DNA of 64,000 nt from an uncultured Kiloniellaceae bacterium (GCA_947493695.1 CANLSF010000001.1:992001-1056000), one strand, 5' to 3'; positions 42,951 through 52,477 are shown, counted from the first letter of the stretch. A program made the numbers and translations. Notes: generated from the letters alone by a model not told the origin.

Positions 42951-44123
42951 CTAGGATGGACGCAGCATTCCCAACAAGTTCCTAATGCCGAGCAAGGGAA
43001 ACAATTTGGTCAACATAATCAGGGCATCGCGCCTGTTACCCGAGGTGAGGTCACGGTGTAACTCATAGTACAGTGATCGTGCCATTTCGACCCGCATCCG
43101 GTGCGCCAGAGTCTGGTCACCTTTGCCAAAGATCTTGATCAGGTCGCGACTGCTGTAGCCTGATCGAAACATGAGCAACGCGCGATTCTCGAAAATACGG
43201 ATCAGGCCTCCGCGCTCGTCCTCGCTCAGGGTGGAAGTCGGAGAAGCGGTTTCGAGTAACTCACCCAGATCATTAAAGGCCTGATCCCAGAGACAATAGC
43301 GCATCATGACGCTGAAACGGCGGATCAGCGCGCTTTTCCGCTGAGCAGGTGTCAAGGAACATTCGTCCGCGAGTTCAGGCAGGTATTCCCACGGAGCGAG
43401 GTTTTCATAGAGCTCGCTGAAGATGATCCGGTCGTACTTGACCCATTTATCATCCACGGCCCTGGCGGTGAAACTGTCGCCGCTGCTCCCGCGCGCACCA
43501 TCATGCTGACGGTAGTAGTAGGTGATGTCTTCAACTGCGACTGCGGAAAACTGCCGGCTCAGCCGCAGCAACATCTCGAAGTCCTGAGAGCGCACAAGGC
43601 GTTCATCGAAGGGACCCAGTTCTTTGTAGCAGCTGGTTCGGACCATGATTGAGGGTTGCGGCAGCAGGTTTTCTTCCAGCAGGCGTACGAAGAGCTCGCG
43701 ACCATTGAAACGGTCTGCACGGCGAATGGCACCCGGCAGGATACCGCCGTTTACGCCGCTTTTTGCGCGCTGATAGGACGAGTAACTAAAACCGGCATTG
43801 CTGTCCCGATCGAGGGCCGTGAGATGGTGCTTGATAGCATCCGGTGTGGCAACATCGTCGTCATCGAATATCCAGGTATATTCGCTGTCGACTTCAGGCA
43901 GGGCCCGGTTGAGTGCGACGGATTTTCCACCATTCTTCTGCCGGATGCCATGAACTGCTAGACCATAGCCTTTCACGATGTCCTGTGTATTGTCGGTGGA
44001 ACCATCATCCACAACAATAATACGGGCGGCTGGAACAGACTGAGTGATCAGGCTGTCGAGGCACTCAGGGAGGTACTTCGCCCGGTTGAACGTGGGTACA
44101 ATGACAGTTACGCTAGGCGTCAT
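42951..44123 (-). CDS. Glycosyltransferase family 2 (GT-A fold)
   Basis: A 390-residue enzyme. The GT-A nucleotide-sugar domain is clear: VTVIVPTFNRAKYLPECLDSL, IIVVDDGSTDNT, RQKNGGKSVALNRAL and the metal-binding DDD in YTWIFDDDDVATPD, followed by GGILPGAIRRADRFNGRELF. The C-terminal about 170 residues are an extra helical region without a motif I can name. ATG start at 44123; it is divergent from the metallo-hydrolase gene. Confidence 0.88.
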   Translation of the reverse strand: MTPSVTVIVPTFNRAKYLPECLDSLITQSVPAARIIVVDDGSTDNTQDIVKGYGLAVHGIRQKNGGKSVALNRALPEVDSEYTWIFDDDDVATPDAIKHHLTALDRDSNAGFSYSSYQRAKSGVNGGILPGAIRRADRFNGRELFVRLLEENLLPQPSIMVRTSCYKELGPFDERLVRSQDFEMLLRLSRQFSAVAVEDITYYYRQHDGARGSSGDSFTARAVDDKWVKYDRIIFSELYENLAPWEYLPELADECSLTPAQRKSALIRRFSVMMRYCLWDQAFNDLGELLETASPTSTLSEDERGGLIRIFENRALLMFRSGYSSRDLIKIFGKGDQTLAHRMRVEMARSLYYELHRDLTSGNRRDALIMLTKLFPLLGIRNLLGMLRPS

Positions 44124-44377
44124 TCGACAACATATGTGTTGAGAGGTCCTTCACGCTAACAAGCCAGTGTGTCATCTGATCGCGCCTATCCAGGCAGTTG
44201 CTTTCGCGATATTCTTTCCAATACCGGTCGGCGAGATGGGATTCGAGTGATTTACATCAAAAGATAACTTATTTTATCTAGCTATATTCTTGTTCAAGAA
44301 GTGTTGCGTGGACATAGCATCTGACCCTATCTACTTACGAAATTCCTCTATCACATAGAGCAGTAAAAGGCCATCTA

Positions 44378-45781
44378 ATGAAGACAACGTTCGTTGGGCA
44401 TGCGGCAGTACTTGTCGAGACGAAAGATCTGCGGATTCTCGCTGACCCCTGGTGGCAAGGCCCCTGTTTCGGTGCCCAGTGGTGGGTCTATCCGAAGCCT
44501 TCATTGGAGGCCGTGGACACGGCTCCGGTAGACTACATCTACATTTCACACGGCCACGCCGATCATCTGCACCTTGGGACTTTGCGGCGATTCCCGAAGG
44601 CGACCAAAGTCCTGGTTTCCGACACCCTGGATCTGACGCCGTCCCTCGTCCGTGCGGGCTTTGAGGTGATTGAGGTAGGACAGGACGAGGAAGTCGATCT
44701 GGGCAATGGTGTGAAGTGCCGTATCATTCCGACCTATGCGGATGACACTCTGATGGCGCTGACCGACGGTGAAGCGGTCCATCTAAACCTCAATGATGCG
44801 CTTCATGCTTCGCCGGTTCATGTCCAGGACAGCATTATGGCGCGCCTGAAGCAGTTTTACCCCAGCATCGACTATGTATTCTGCGGTTACGGCATCGCAT
44901 CGCATTTCCCGAACTGCTACGTGATTCCCGGCAAGGACAATGCAAAGACTGCGATCGAACGTCAGAAGCACTTCAATCGTCAGTGGGCGCGAATCGTGAA
45001 TGAATTGAATCCGCGGTTTGGTTTCCCCTTTGCCGCAGATGTTGCTTTTCTGGAGAAAGATCTCTTCTGGGCCAATGAGCCGACGCACAATGGCGAACGG
45101 CCAACCGACTATTATGCTAAAGCCTATCCGAGTTCGAAGACTGAAGTGGTCGACATCGGGCCCGGGTTTGTGATCGAAGACGGGAAGGTGACCCACGACG
45201 TTCGCTTCCACGACGTCAAGGAGAGCGACCTAAAAGCCACCTTCGAACGGGAAATCGAGAAGGTGAACAAGCATCAGCCGGTCGATGACGATTTCGTTGA
45301 CTACCTGCGTGAGCAGCTTGTGGAACGTCTGGATATCTGCCGCGCCTATCTGGTCGAATATAGCGGCGATTATCGGTTCCTGGTGGTCATTCGGGGGGCG
45401 GAAAGCGCAATTGAGATCTGCAAGACGGGCAAGTCAATTGAGTTGGCCACGCGCAAACTCGCCGGACTTGAACGCCAGAGCTACGACGTGATTCTGACGA
45501 CGCAGTCGTCCTATCTCAGACGCACCCTCTCGAGCGATTTCGGCCATGAAACGCTGTTTGTCGGTTCGGGATGTATCTTTGAATACACGAGCCGCGAGAA
45601 GGCAGAGCAGAACCTGCATCGTGAAATGCTGCCGTTGCTCAATAACCGGACCACTGCCCCGCGTTCACGCTTCGGCGACCAGCCAAAGTTGATGTACCAG
45701 CTCAAGCAGGGTGTCAAAAAAGCGATTGGCCGGGTGGATGAGGACCTCTACGACCTAAAGCGCTGGACGGTTTTTTCCTAA
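44378..45781 (+). CDS. Metallo-beta-lactamase-fold hydrolase, CMAH/UlaG-like
   Basis: A 467-residue cytoplasmic enzyme. The metal site is HGHADH in YIYISHGHADHLHLG, with a further motif FCGYGIASHFPNCY and FPFAADVAFLEKDLFW. It resembles the beta-lactamase-fold part of CMP-sialic acid hydroxylase-like proteins rather than thiolesterases (inference). A C-terminal about 150-residue region (LSSDFGHETLFVGSGC) has no motif I recognise. Its ATG follows AAAAGG. Its position among polysaccharide genes suggests it acts on a nucleotide-sugar or lipid-linked sugar; this is not proven. Confidence 0.74.
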   Translation: MKTTFVGHAAVLVETKDLRILADPWWQGPCFGAQWWVYPKPSLEAVDTAPVDYIYISHGHADHLHLGTLRRFPKATKVLVSDTLDLTPSLVRAGFEVIEVGQDEEVDLGNGVKCRIIPTYADDTLMALTDGEAVHLNLNDALHASPVHVQDSIMARLKQFYPSIDYVFCGYGIASHFPNCYVIPGKDNAKTAIERQKHFNRQWARIVNELNPRFGFPFAADVAFLEKDLFWANEPTHNGERPTDYYAKAYPSSKTEVVDIGPGFVIEDGKVTHDVRFHDVKESDLKATFEREIEKVNKHQPVDDDFVDYLREQLVERLDICRAYLVEYSGDYRFLVVIRGAESAIEICKTGKSIELATRKLAGLERQSYDVILTTQSSYLRRTLSSDFGHETLFVGSGCIFEYTSREKAEQNLHREMLPLLNNRTTAPRSRFGDQPKLMYQLKQGVKKAIGRVDEDLYDLKRWTVFS

Positions 45782-45802
45782 AGCATCGCGGATTGTGAAG
45801 GT

Positions 45803-46024
45803 TTACCCTGCCCGCCTCATGAGTTTGCGGAGCGCAAGCACAGGCAGGATGAACACAAGCAATAGAAGATAGCCGGCGGCCAGGATCTTCAGGCCGCCGA
45901 TCAGAACCCGTGGGAACATGTCGTTGCTGAAGTCCAGGTAGAGGACGCCTGCCAGCCATAGCAGCGACAGCAGAGCGACGAACATCAGGAAGTAACGCCA
46001 GGGGGATCGGGCTTTCTGGGTCAT
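45803..46024 (-). CDS. Small two-helix membrane protein
   Basis: A 73-residue protein with two hydrophobic helices (about 10-30 and 41-65) joined by LDFSNDMFPRVLIGG, ending in basic ARKLMRRAG-like residues. I do not recognise a family. It is the third gene after a GMC dehydrogenase and its small partner, 46 bases after the latter, so it may anchor that complex to the membrane (inference). ATG start at 46024. Confidence 0.6.
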   Translation of the reverse strand: MTQKARSPWRYFLMFVALLSLLWLAGVLYLDFSNDMFPRVLIGGLKILAAGYLLLLVFILPVLALRKLMRRAG

Positions 46025-46070
46025 GGCTATCGATTGCTCTGTGAGTTTGATTGCTGTCTGCGCATAAAGT

Positions 46071-46475
46071 TCAGCTCAAGGCGACCAGCGCGCAGAGGCG
46101 CAGCTCCGTCACCGAGAGCATGCAACCGCCGATCTGGCGGACGTTACCTTCGTCAAAGTCGCGCCGCCGGAGCGTCTGGAAAGCTGCCTTGAGGTTTCTC
46201 GTGCCGACTTGATCCAGGTTGCCGTCTTCAGGTGCAAGAACCTGGAGGTTGCCTGGCGAAAGCAGAAGATTCTCCAATTTTTGCCGGTCGGCTTCTTCGG
46301 GCTGCTGCTGGAGATAAGCCTGCCCCAGAATGGCGGCACTCTGCCGATTAGAAAAGAGGCCGGTCAGTTGGTCTCTCTCCTTGTGAGGGGAAGCCTGCGA
46401 AGCGTGGCCAAGAGCCGGTAGTGCCAGTAGAGCTGTAAGCAGCACGCGCCGGTTTGTTGAGAGAACTGCGGTCAT
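46071..46475 (-). CDS. Exported small subunit, gluconate-dehydrogenase-subunit-3-like
   Basis: A 134-residue protein. The start TNRRVLLTALLALPALGHASQA looks like a Tat or Sec signal with a twin-arginine pair. The mature domain contains QLTGLFSNRQSAAILGQAYL, which resembles the small subunit that accompanies membrane GMC dehydrogenases. Its ATG overlaps the stop of the GMC gene (ATGA), which indicates translational coupling. The call is by context and weak similarity. Confidence 0.6.
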   Translation of the reverse strand: MTAVLSTNRRVLLTALLALPALGHASQASPHKERDQLTGLFSNRQSAAILGQAYLQQQPEEADRQKLENLLLSPGNLQVLAPEDGNLDQVGTRNLKAAFQTLRRRDFDEGNVRQIGGCMLSVTELRLCALVALS

Positions 46476-48067
46476 GATTTCAGACCCTTGAGGTGATCCG
46501 CGAGCCGGTAGGCCAGCGCGATGATCGTGAGCGTCGGGTTCACATTGCCGACCGTGGGAAAAACCGAGCTGCCGGCCACGTAGAGGTTGGAGGCTTCGTG
46601 CAGGCGGCAATTGGCGTCGACAACCCCGCGCTTGGGGTCATTGTCCATGCGGGTCGTGCCCATGTGATGATAGTGCGGGTGGGGGTTAATGTTTTTATAG
46701 CCGCCCTCCGGTAACTGGATCCGCACCCGGCCAAGTTCACTGCGGCCGAACTGGCGTTGAATCTGATCGGAGATACGGGTGAGATTCTCGCTGTCCAGAT
46801 CGGTGAGGCGCCAGTCGAGAACACAGCGGTTCTGACCAAAGCGGTCTTTTTCCTGACTGAGATAGACCCGGCTGTCCGGGTTGGGTATCTGTTCGGAAAT
46901 CACCACCAGATCGATGGAAACCAGAGGGTAATTCGGATGATGGAACAGCCGGTAGTAGCCGCTTTGTGCGACATCATCGATGTCTGCGATCACATTGGCC
47001 AGATGCCGCTCCAGCTCATCGGGAACCCTGCCGCTTGAGCCGGCCTGGACCAGCTTGGTGAGCGACTGCATGCCTGGTTCGTCAATGTTCTTGTTGAATT
47101 CGTTGGTAATCTTCGCGGCCTGAAAGCGGGCATTTACTAGGCCTGCCGAGCGCTGAACTTCTTCCGAAAAGGTCAGCATTCCCCAGGTTTCGCCCCAGTC
47201 GGCCTCGAAATCCTTGTAGAACCGGAAATCAAGCTGCGGATCTGAGGGAAAGAGCAGCGCGAAATCAGGGCTGGTCAGATGCTCCATGAAGTAGCGGCCG
47301 ACCAGGTCGTTTTCATTCCCGAGCCCCGCAGCGCGGGTCTTGTTGGCCAGCAACAGGATCCTGGGGTTTTCAATGCCTCCGGCAGCCAGAACGTAGTGTT
47401 TTGCCCGGGCTTTCAGGGTTTTATCGTTCAAGGTCCTGATTGTGAGTTCGCTGACCTGGCTTGAGAGATCGTCGGTTGTGATGTCGACGACATTCGCGAA
47501 GAGATAGGTCGTTACGTTACTGGAGTTCTCGAGCGTTTCTTCGTGGTATGCGCCCAGAGCCCGGGCTTCCCCACCGACGGTCTGGAAGACCTGTGTCGCG
47601 ATGGCATCATCAGCGAAACTCCAGGGAGAGGCGCCAACAGCGGCCTGCTGACTCGCGATCTCAAAGGCCTCGTTCGGAACGCCGCAGAACTCGGCGGCGC
47701 GCTTGTAGTATGGCTGCAACTCCTCGAGCCCGAAGGGCCAGCCGCTATTGGGAATCCAGTCACGAACTTCGAAGTCGAGAGCATCCATTGGTCGGATGTT
47801 GCCGCCCCAATGATTGCTGCTGCCGCCCAGCATCCGCAGCCTTACAACATCCAGATCCGGATAGGGAATGCCGACGACCTCTCCCGCTGCAAGGGCCTGA
47901 GTGTCATCGTCAAATCCGTTGTCGCCGCTCTCCAGCAGCGCAATTCGGGTGGAATCGCCCTCAAACGCGGTTGCGATGGCGAGACCCGCCGGTCCGGCAC
48001 CAATGATGCAGATATCTGCTTCAATCACCTCTCCGTCGCCCAGAGTGCGCGTATCCACGAACGCCAT
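46472..48067 (-). CDS. GMC-family FAD-dependent oxidoreductase
   Basis: A 531-residue flavoenzyme that oxidises an alcohol or sugar. It has the FAD-binding CIIGAGPAGLAIATAFE (near residue 20), NHWGGNIRPM, and the GMC C-terminal block HPHYHHMGTTRM...VAGSSVFPTVGNVNPTLTI, with the active-site His and Asn. ATG 48067 starts the real protein; a TTG three codons upstream is less likely. With the following small exported subunit and two-helix protein it forms a three-gene dehydrogenase unit inside the polysaccharide region. Confidence 0.88.
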   Translation of the reverse strand: MAFVDTRTLGDGEVIEADICIIGAGPAGLAIATAFEGDSTRIALLESGDNGFDDDTQALAAGEVVGIPYPDLDVVRLRMLGGSSNHWGGNIRPMDALDFEVRDWIPNSGWPFGLEELQPYYKRAAEFCGVPNEAFEIASQQAAVGASPWSFADDAIATQVFQTVGGEARALGAYHEETLENSSNVTTYLFANVVDITTDDLSSQVSELTIRTLNDKTLKARAKHYVLAAGGIENPRILLLANKTRAAGLGNENDLVGRYFMEHLTSPDFALLFPSDPQLDFRFYKDFEADWGETWGMLTFSEEVQRSAGLVNARFQAAKITNEFNKNIDEPGMQSLTKLVQAGSSGRVPDELERHLANVIADIDDVAQSGYYRLFHHPNYPLVSIDLVVISEQIPNPDSRVYLSQEKDRFGQNRCVLDWRLTDLDSENLTRISDQIQRQFGRSELGRVRIQLPEGGYKNINPHPHYHHMGTTRMDNDPKRGVVDANCRLHEASNLYVAGSSVFPTVGNVNPTLTIIALAYRLADHLKGLKS

Positions 48068-48291
48068 CGTCTTCAAATCCCGCTATCTTTTTGCGCAGAC
48101 AGTTGTATCAGGTCGCGTTAAAACGGCAAGAGCCTGCAAGGGCTTTCCTTTACACCGTCGGAGGCTTCACGAAGGATTTGACGGCAAGCTGTGGGAACGT
48201 GACATTGATGCGCCTTCTTGGAACGCCTGTCTGAACGCTGAAGGGAAGGTTCATCGTATGTTCTGCCGGTCGGCGTTTTTAAAGGCCAAAT

Positions 48292-49047
48292 ATGCTGTCG
48301 TTTCTGTACCACATTAAGCCTCTTTTTCTGCCGCCGTTGAACCTTCTCCTTCTGGTATTGGCGGGGTGGCTTCTCGGTAAGCGTTGGCCGGTGCTGGGAC
48401 GCCGAATGATCCTGGTTGCGGTCAGTGCGCTTTTTCTTTTGTCCCTGCCGATCGTTGCGGGAACGCTCCTGCACAGTCTTGAGGTTCATCCGGTTCTCGA
48501 TACGACCCAACCTGTTGCGGAAGACTCCGCGATCGTCGTGCTCTCTGCCGGGATGTACCAGGATGCACCTGAGTATGATGGTGCCGACACCGTTGGCACC
48601 CTGACGCTCGAGCGCTTGCGCTACGCCGCAAAACTCCATCGCGACTTCGGTGTCCCTGTGGTGACGACCGGTGGCATCATTGGGGATGTTGAGACTTCGC
48701 TTGCCGAGGCGATGGCCAAGGTACTGACAGGCGAGCTTGGGGTCTCAACGGTTTGGCAGGAGGCAGAGGCCTTCAATACGCAGCAGAACGCCGCCTTCAC
48801 GGAAAAGCTTCTGCAGTCGCATGGGGTCTCAACGGTCTATCTGGTCACCCACTCCTGGCACATGCGCCGGGCTATGCTGGTCTTTGAGCAAACGGGTCTT
48901 AAGGTCATAGCGGCGCCAACACGGGTCGGGGGGCCGTTCGAGCTCAGTGTCGGCCTTTTTGTCCCGAATGCGGGCGCGCTGAACGTCAGTTACTACGCAC
49001 TGCACGAATGGCTCGGGCAGCTTTGGTATCTGCTGGTTTACACCTGA
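48292..49047 (+). CDS. YdcF/ElyC-type (DUF218) membrane protein
   Basis: A 251-residue protein with two N-terminal TM helices and a DUF218 domain (AIVVLSAGMYQDAPEY, LTLERLRYAAKLHRDFGVPVVTTGG, TQQNAAFTEKLLQSHGVSTVYLVTHSWHMRRAMLVFE). ElyC relatives affect peptidoglycan precursor and enterobacterial common antigen metabolism through undecaprenyl phosphate. This matches a polysaccharide locus. The ATG at 48292 has AAAGG about 7 bases upstream. It is divergent from the GMC gene. Confidence 0.87.
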   Translation: MLSFLYHIKPLFLPPLNLLLLVLAGWLLGKRWPVLGRRMILVAVSALFLLSLPIVAGTLLHSLEVHPVLDTTQPVAEDSAIVVLSAGMYQDAPEYDGADTVGTLTLERLRYAAKLHRDFGVPVVTTGGIIGDVETSLAEAMAKVLTGELGVSTVWQEAEAFNTQQNAAFTEKLLQSHGVSTVYLVTHSWHMRRAMLVFEQTGLKVIAAPTRVGGPFELSVGLFVPNAGALNVSYYALHEWLGQLWYLLVYT

Positions 49048-49080
49048 CCGGTATCTAACCGACCATTAACTCGACACACG

Positions 49081-50961
49081 CTACGCGGCAGAAGCGATAG
49101 GGGTCCGGTCCTGGTGCTTCTGGAACCAGAGCTCCAGCAGCATAAGCACCCAGATCAACTCCCCATGGAAAGACGAATGTCCGCTGCGATGGGTCTCAAT
49201 GGCTGAATCCAGGAATGCGGGCTGGAAGATATCGCGTTTCTTGAGGCTTGCGAGGCTGTCATAGGCCAGGGTCTGCATGCCCGGATCGGTCTTGAGCCAG
49301 AGGCCGAAGGGCAATCCGAAGCCATGCTTCGACTTTGTAAGCGTTTCGGGCGGCAGGAAGTTTCGTACCGCGTATTTGAAGAATGACCTCAGCTTGCGTC
49401 CATCGAGCTTCATGGCGGGCGGAATTTTCGCTGAAAAGGAGAGAACTTCCTCGTCCAGCAGCGGATAGCGAACCCCGACGCCGGCCAACGCTGTTGTCTG
49501 CTCCACCTTGCGCAAATCGTCGTCCGCCAGTGTCGTGCGAACATCGAGGTAGAGCATTGAATCCAAGGAAGACTCTGCGCCGGAATCATCGTAGTGCATC
49601 CGAAGCAGATGGTAAGGGTTCCGCTGGTCGATTGAGCCTGCGACCGAAGGCATGAAGCAGTCGGTCAGCTCGATTTCATTGTAGAAATTATAGCTTTCCA
49701 ATCGGTCCGGCAGGGGAACCTTTGCGCGGCGGATGTAGCTGCGGGCTTTGCGGATCGGCATGATCCGGTCACCGGCAGGCATGTTCATCACGATGGGTTC
49801 CAGCAGACCACCGCGCAGCCAGCCGGGAATGTAGCCATAGGCTTCGAAGATCTTCTGATCGGCGTAGCGCTCGTTCCCGGCAAAGAGCTCGTCGCCACCG
49901 TCACCGGCCAGCAAAAGATCGATCCCGTGTTCGCGCGCCATTTTGGCGCAGTAGTAAGCGGCGACGGCAGAGCTGTTGCCGTAGGGCTCGTCATAGATAT
50001 CGGCGATCTTGGGGATGAAATCGACGATGTCCGCGGGTGTGACATAGTATTCCAGATGCTCGACGCCGTAGTGTTTGGCGGTGATCCGGGCGTAGCCCAT
50101 CTCGTCGTGCTCGACGGAATCAAAGCCCACACCGAAGGACTTCGAAGTCTGCCCGCTTTGCTCGGCGAGCAAGCCGGTGACGGTCGAGCTGTCGATACCG
50201 CCGCTCAGGAACGAGCCGGTCGTTTTAAAGTCGCTGCCTGTGGTGGCGCGCTTCATTGCGCGGCGCAGGACCGCCATCAGCTCTTCCGAGAGCTCATCCT
50301 GGCTGCGATTGTCGTCGGTGTAATCGACCCGCCAATAGGCGGAAGGCTTGGCGTCACCGTTTTCATACCACACACACTGTCCGGGCAGCAGCTTGGTGAC
50401 CTCCTGAAAGATCGTGCCCGGCGCGGGGGAGCGGGTGAAGAACATATAGTCGAAGATCGCCTGGTGGCTGATGCTGGTGGAGATCTCGGGATGTGCCATG
50501 ACGCTGTCGGTCGTGGTGCCGAAGACAATGCCTTTGCCTGATGCTGTCCGGGCGTAACAGAGTGGACGTATGCCGAGCCGGTCAATGGCGATCAGGGCCC
50601 CTTCCCGGTCTTTGTCGATGATGGCCACCGCCCAGGCCCCCATGATCTGCTGCAGCGCATCGCGTCCCAGGCGTTTGTAGGCCGCCGCCAACGCCGCGGC
50701 ATGACCGTCCCGCGATGCTATTGCTTCGAGATCGCCATCCAGCCAACGGGGGTAACCTTCAATGGCGGCAGCGATTGTTCCATCGTCAACGACGCTGATG
50801 CAGGCCTCGTAGCCCTTCGCCGAGAGACCGTATCCGGCCCCATCGCCCGACCTGGTTTGTGATCCGGAGAAATCATAGAGTCCATCCGTCATGGCAAGGA
50901 GAACACCCTTGGCGTCTCCTTCACTGACGGCGCTGCCCAACCAACCGCAAAGCCCGCTCAT
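49081..50961 (-). CDS. Asparagine-synthetase-like amidotransferase with degenerate glutaminase domain
   Basis: A 626-residue AsnB homologue. The C-terminal synthetase half is intact: ATP PP-loop SGGIDSS (253-259), the DEMGYARITAKHYGVEH region, DGGDELFAG, and GVGVRYPLLDEEVLSFSAKIP. The N-terminal glutaminase half is not: the protein starts Met-Ser-Gly-Leu-Cys-Gly, so the nucleophile Cys2 is Ser2, and the usual HRG, NGEIYN and SDTE segments are missing. It should therefore not use glutamine as an ordinary AsnB does. It lies 116 bases after a FemAB-like gene, in the same direction. A role in amidating or adenylating a polysaccharide carboxylate is likely (inference). Confidence 0.85.
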   Translation of the reverse strand: MSGLCGWLGSAVSEGDAKGVLLAMTDGLYDFSGSQTRSGDGAGYGLSAKGYEACISVVDDGTIAAAIEGYPRWLDGDLEAIASRDGHAAALAAAYKRLGRDALQQIMGAWAVAIIDKDREGALIAIDRLGIRPLCYARTASGKGIVFGTTTDSVMAHPEISTSISHQAIFDYMFFTRSPAPGTIFQEVTKLLPGQCVWYENGDAKPSAYWRVDYTDDNRSQDELSEELMAVLRRAMKRATTGSDFKTTGSFLSGGIDSSTVTGLLAEQSGQTSKSFGVGFDSVEHDEMGYARITAKHYGVEHLEYYVTPADIVDFIPKIADIYDEPYGNSSAVAAYYCAKMAREHGIDLLLAGDGGDELFAGNERYADQKIFEAYGYIPGWLRGGLLEPIVMNMPAGDRIMPIRKARSYIRRAKVPLPDRLESYNFYNEIELTDCFMPSVAGSIDQRNPYHLLRMHYDDSGAESSLDSMLYLDVRTTLADDDLRKVEQTTALAGVGVRYPLLDEEVLSFSAKIPPAMKLDGRKLRSFFKYAVRNFLPPETLTKSKHGFGLPFGLWLKTDPGMQTLAYDSLASLKKRDIFQPAFLDSAIETHRSGHSSFHGELIWVLMLLELWFQKHQDRTPIASAA

Positions 50962-51077
50962 ACCTGGCGTTGACCTCTCATAAATTTCTGTCGCGCCGGT
51001 TTACAGGACGCAGTTCGGTTTTATCAACTACAGCGGCGAGCCTTCCGGAGTCTTAACACCGCGAAGATCGACCGTGA

Positions 51078-52220
51078 TTAATCTGCCTGCTTTTGCGCTT
51101 TCTTTCGCTCGGCAAGCTGTTGTTTAAAACTTCGAAGCCTTTGTTCAAGGCGATTCTTGAGTATATCGCGCTGTAAAACAAGCCAGGTCATGTCCTGCGT
51201 GGCATTGCCCAGGCTGCGCTTATGCTGTCCGTAGCCTGCCATGAAGTCGTAAATCCGGGCGCCCTGCTCCAGATTCCGTTCAATCGCGAGATAGTGCGCG
51301 ACCAGTCCGGGCTTGCGCTTCGGGTCTTCATCATAACAAAAACCGCTTTGGTAACCGTACACATAGCCATCGTGGACAAAGTTGTAGAGATACCCGATGG
51401 CCTGATCGCCGGCGCTTGCGCGCAGCAGCTGGATCTTTCCGTCGGGGAAGCCCGCAGTGACAAGTGCCTTGTGAAACCGGGTAAAATACTCGTTTGAAAA
51501 GGACCCTGATTCGCCACGTGCGACCCAGTAGCTTTGATGCAGCACAGCCAGTTCGGCCAGAAACTGATGCGCTTCGTCCAGGCTTTCTGCAGCGGTCAGC
51601 GTGATCGGACCGTCGGCTTCGTATAGCCGCAGCGCCTTTCTCAATTGCTGACGGGTGTTGCGGCTGAGCTGTGAAAGGTAGTCGTCCTTGCCTGCACGCA
51701 CTTCACCGAGATCGACATAATCGCAAGGTTTGAGATCTGGAACCCATGGCATAAGGCCGACCGCGTCAGCGGCCTTTGAGATATCGCTCAGGGTGTCCGG
51801 CAGCAGACCGCTGAGGCAGAGTTCGCTCCAGCTCGGGTCATTTGCCTCCAGCCAGCGAAAAGCCGCTTCCGTGATGCCGGATCGCTCCGTCTCATCACAG
51901 AGTATGCCGCCGTATTCAAGGGTCAGGCGGTCATGATGCGGGTCGCCGGTCTCATTGAGCAGCAGGCGTCCGACCGGCATGATCCGGTGGCGCTTGCCTG
52001 CGTGGAACATCAAAACACCCAGTCCGGCAAGCTGATCGCCACGCGATATCCGCAGTGCCATCGGCGTAAAGCTGGGCGGCAGGCTGGTCAGCCAGGTTCC
52101 GATCCAGCACCATGACTGAAAAAACGACGCGTTGCTGCGCGCCTCCAATTCCTGCCAGGCGTTGCCGAAGTCGGATAAATCGGCGATCTCGTTACAGGAA
52201 ACCTGATAGGGTGCAGTCAT
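51078..52220 (-). CDS. FemAB/GNAT-fold acyltransferase (BioF2-like)
   Basis: A 380-residue cytoplasmic enzyme of the acetyltransferase domain class (PF13480-like) related to FemAB peptidyltransferases. Seen: WQELEARSNASFFQSWCWIGTWL, SRNTRQQLRKALRLYEADGPITLT, HQSYWVARGESGSFSN and GYLYNFVHDGYVYGYQSGF with PGLVAHYLAIERNLEQGARIYDFMAGYGQHKRSLG. Such proteins attach amino acids or acyl groups to glycans or peptides. It is followed by the AsnB homologue, and a second member is divergently encoded across 257 bases, so both probably modify the same polysaccharide. Confidence 0.82.
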   Translation of the reverse strand: MTAPYQVSCNEIADLSDFGNAWQELEARSNASFFQSWCWIGTWLTSLPPSFTPMALRISRGDQLAGLGVLMFHAGKRHRIMPVGRLLLNETGDPHHDRLTLEYGGILCDETERSGITEAAFRWLEANDPSWSELCLSGLLPDTLSDISKAADAVGLMPWVPDLKPCDYVDLGEVRAGKDDYLSQLSRNTRQQLRKALRLYEADGPITLTAAESLDEAHQFLAELAVLHQSYWVARGESGSFSNEYFTRFHKALVTAGFPDGKIQLLRASAGDQAIGYLYNFVHDGYVYGYQSGFCYDEDPKRKPGLVAHYLAIERNLEQGARIYDFMAGYGQHKRSLGNATQDMTWLVLQRDILKNRLEQRLRSFKQQLAERKKAQKQAD

Positions 52221-52477
52221 GGCCTCGGTTTTGATAGGGGTTCAAGTTCGGTGGTGTTTCGGACGGGTGCGAATCGAAGTCTGTCATTAAACTGTTACGG
52301 GCCTGCCCTTCGCAGTTTCGCGAAAGGTCGTAGCATAGGCCGTTAACGAAATGCTATGTGGATCTATGAATAGTTTCTTACGTGTTGTACGCGAATCCGC
52401 TTGCCGGGTTTCAAAATCTTAAAAACTCTGACGCTTTATTCCTTTTCCAGCCAATAGCACTGCCGGTTTCTCACAGT

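Noticed and set aside
48118-48145. A possible hairpin AAGAGCC/GGCTTT as a terminator
   Set aside because: The stem is short and includes a G-T pair, the T-run is weak, and it lies upstream of two divergent genes where no terminator is needed.
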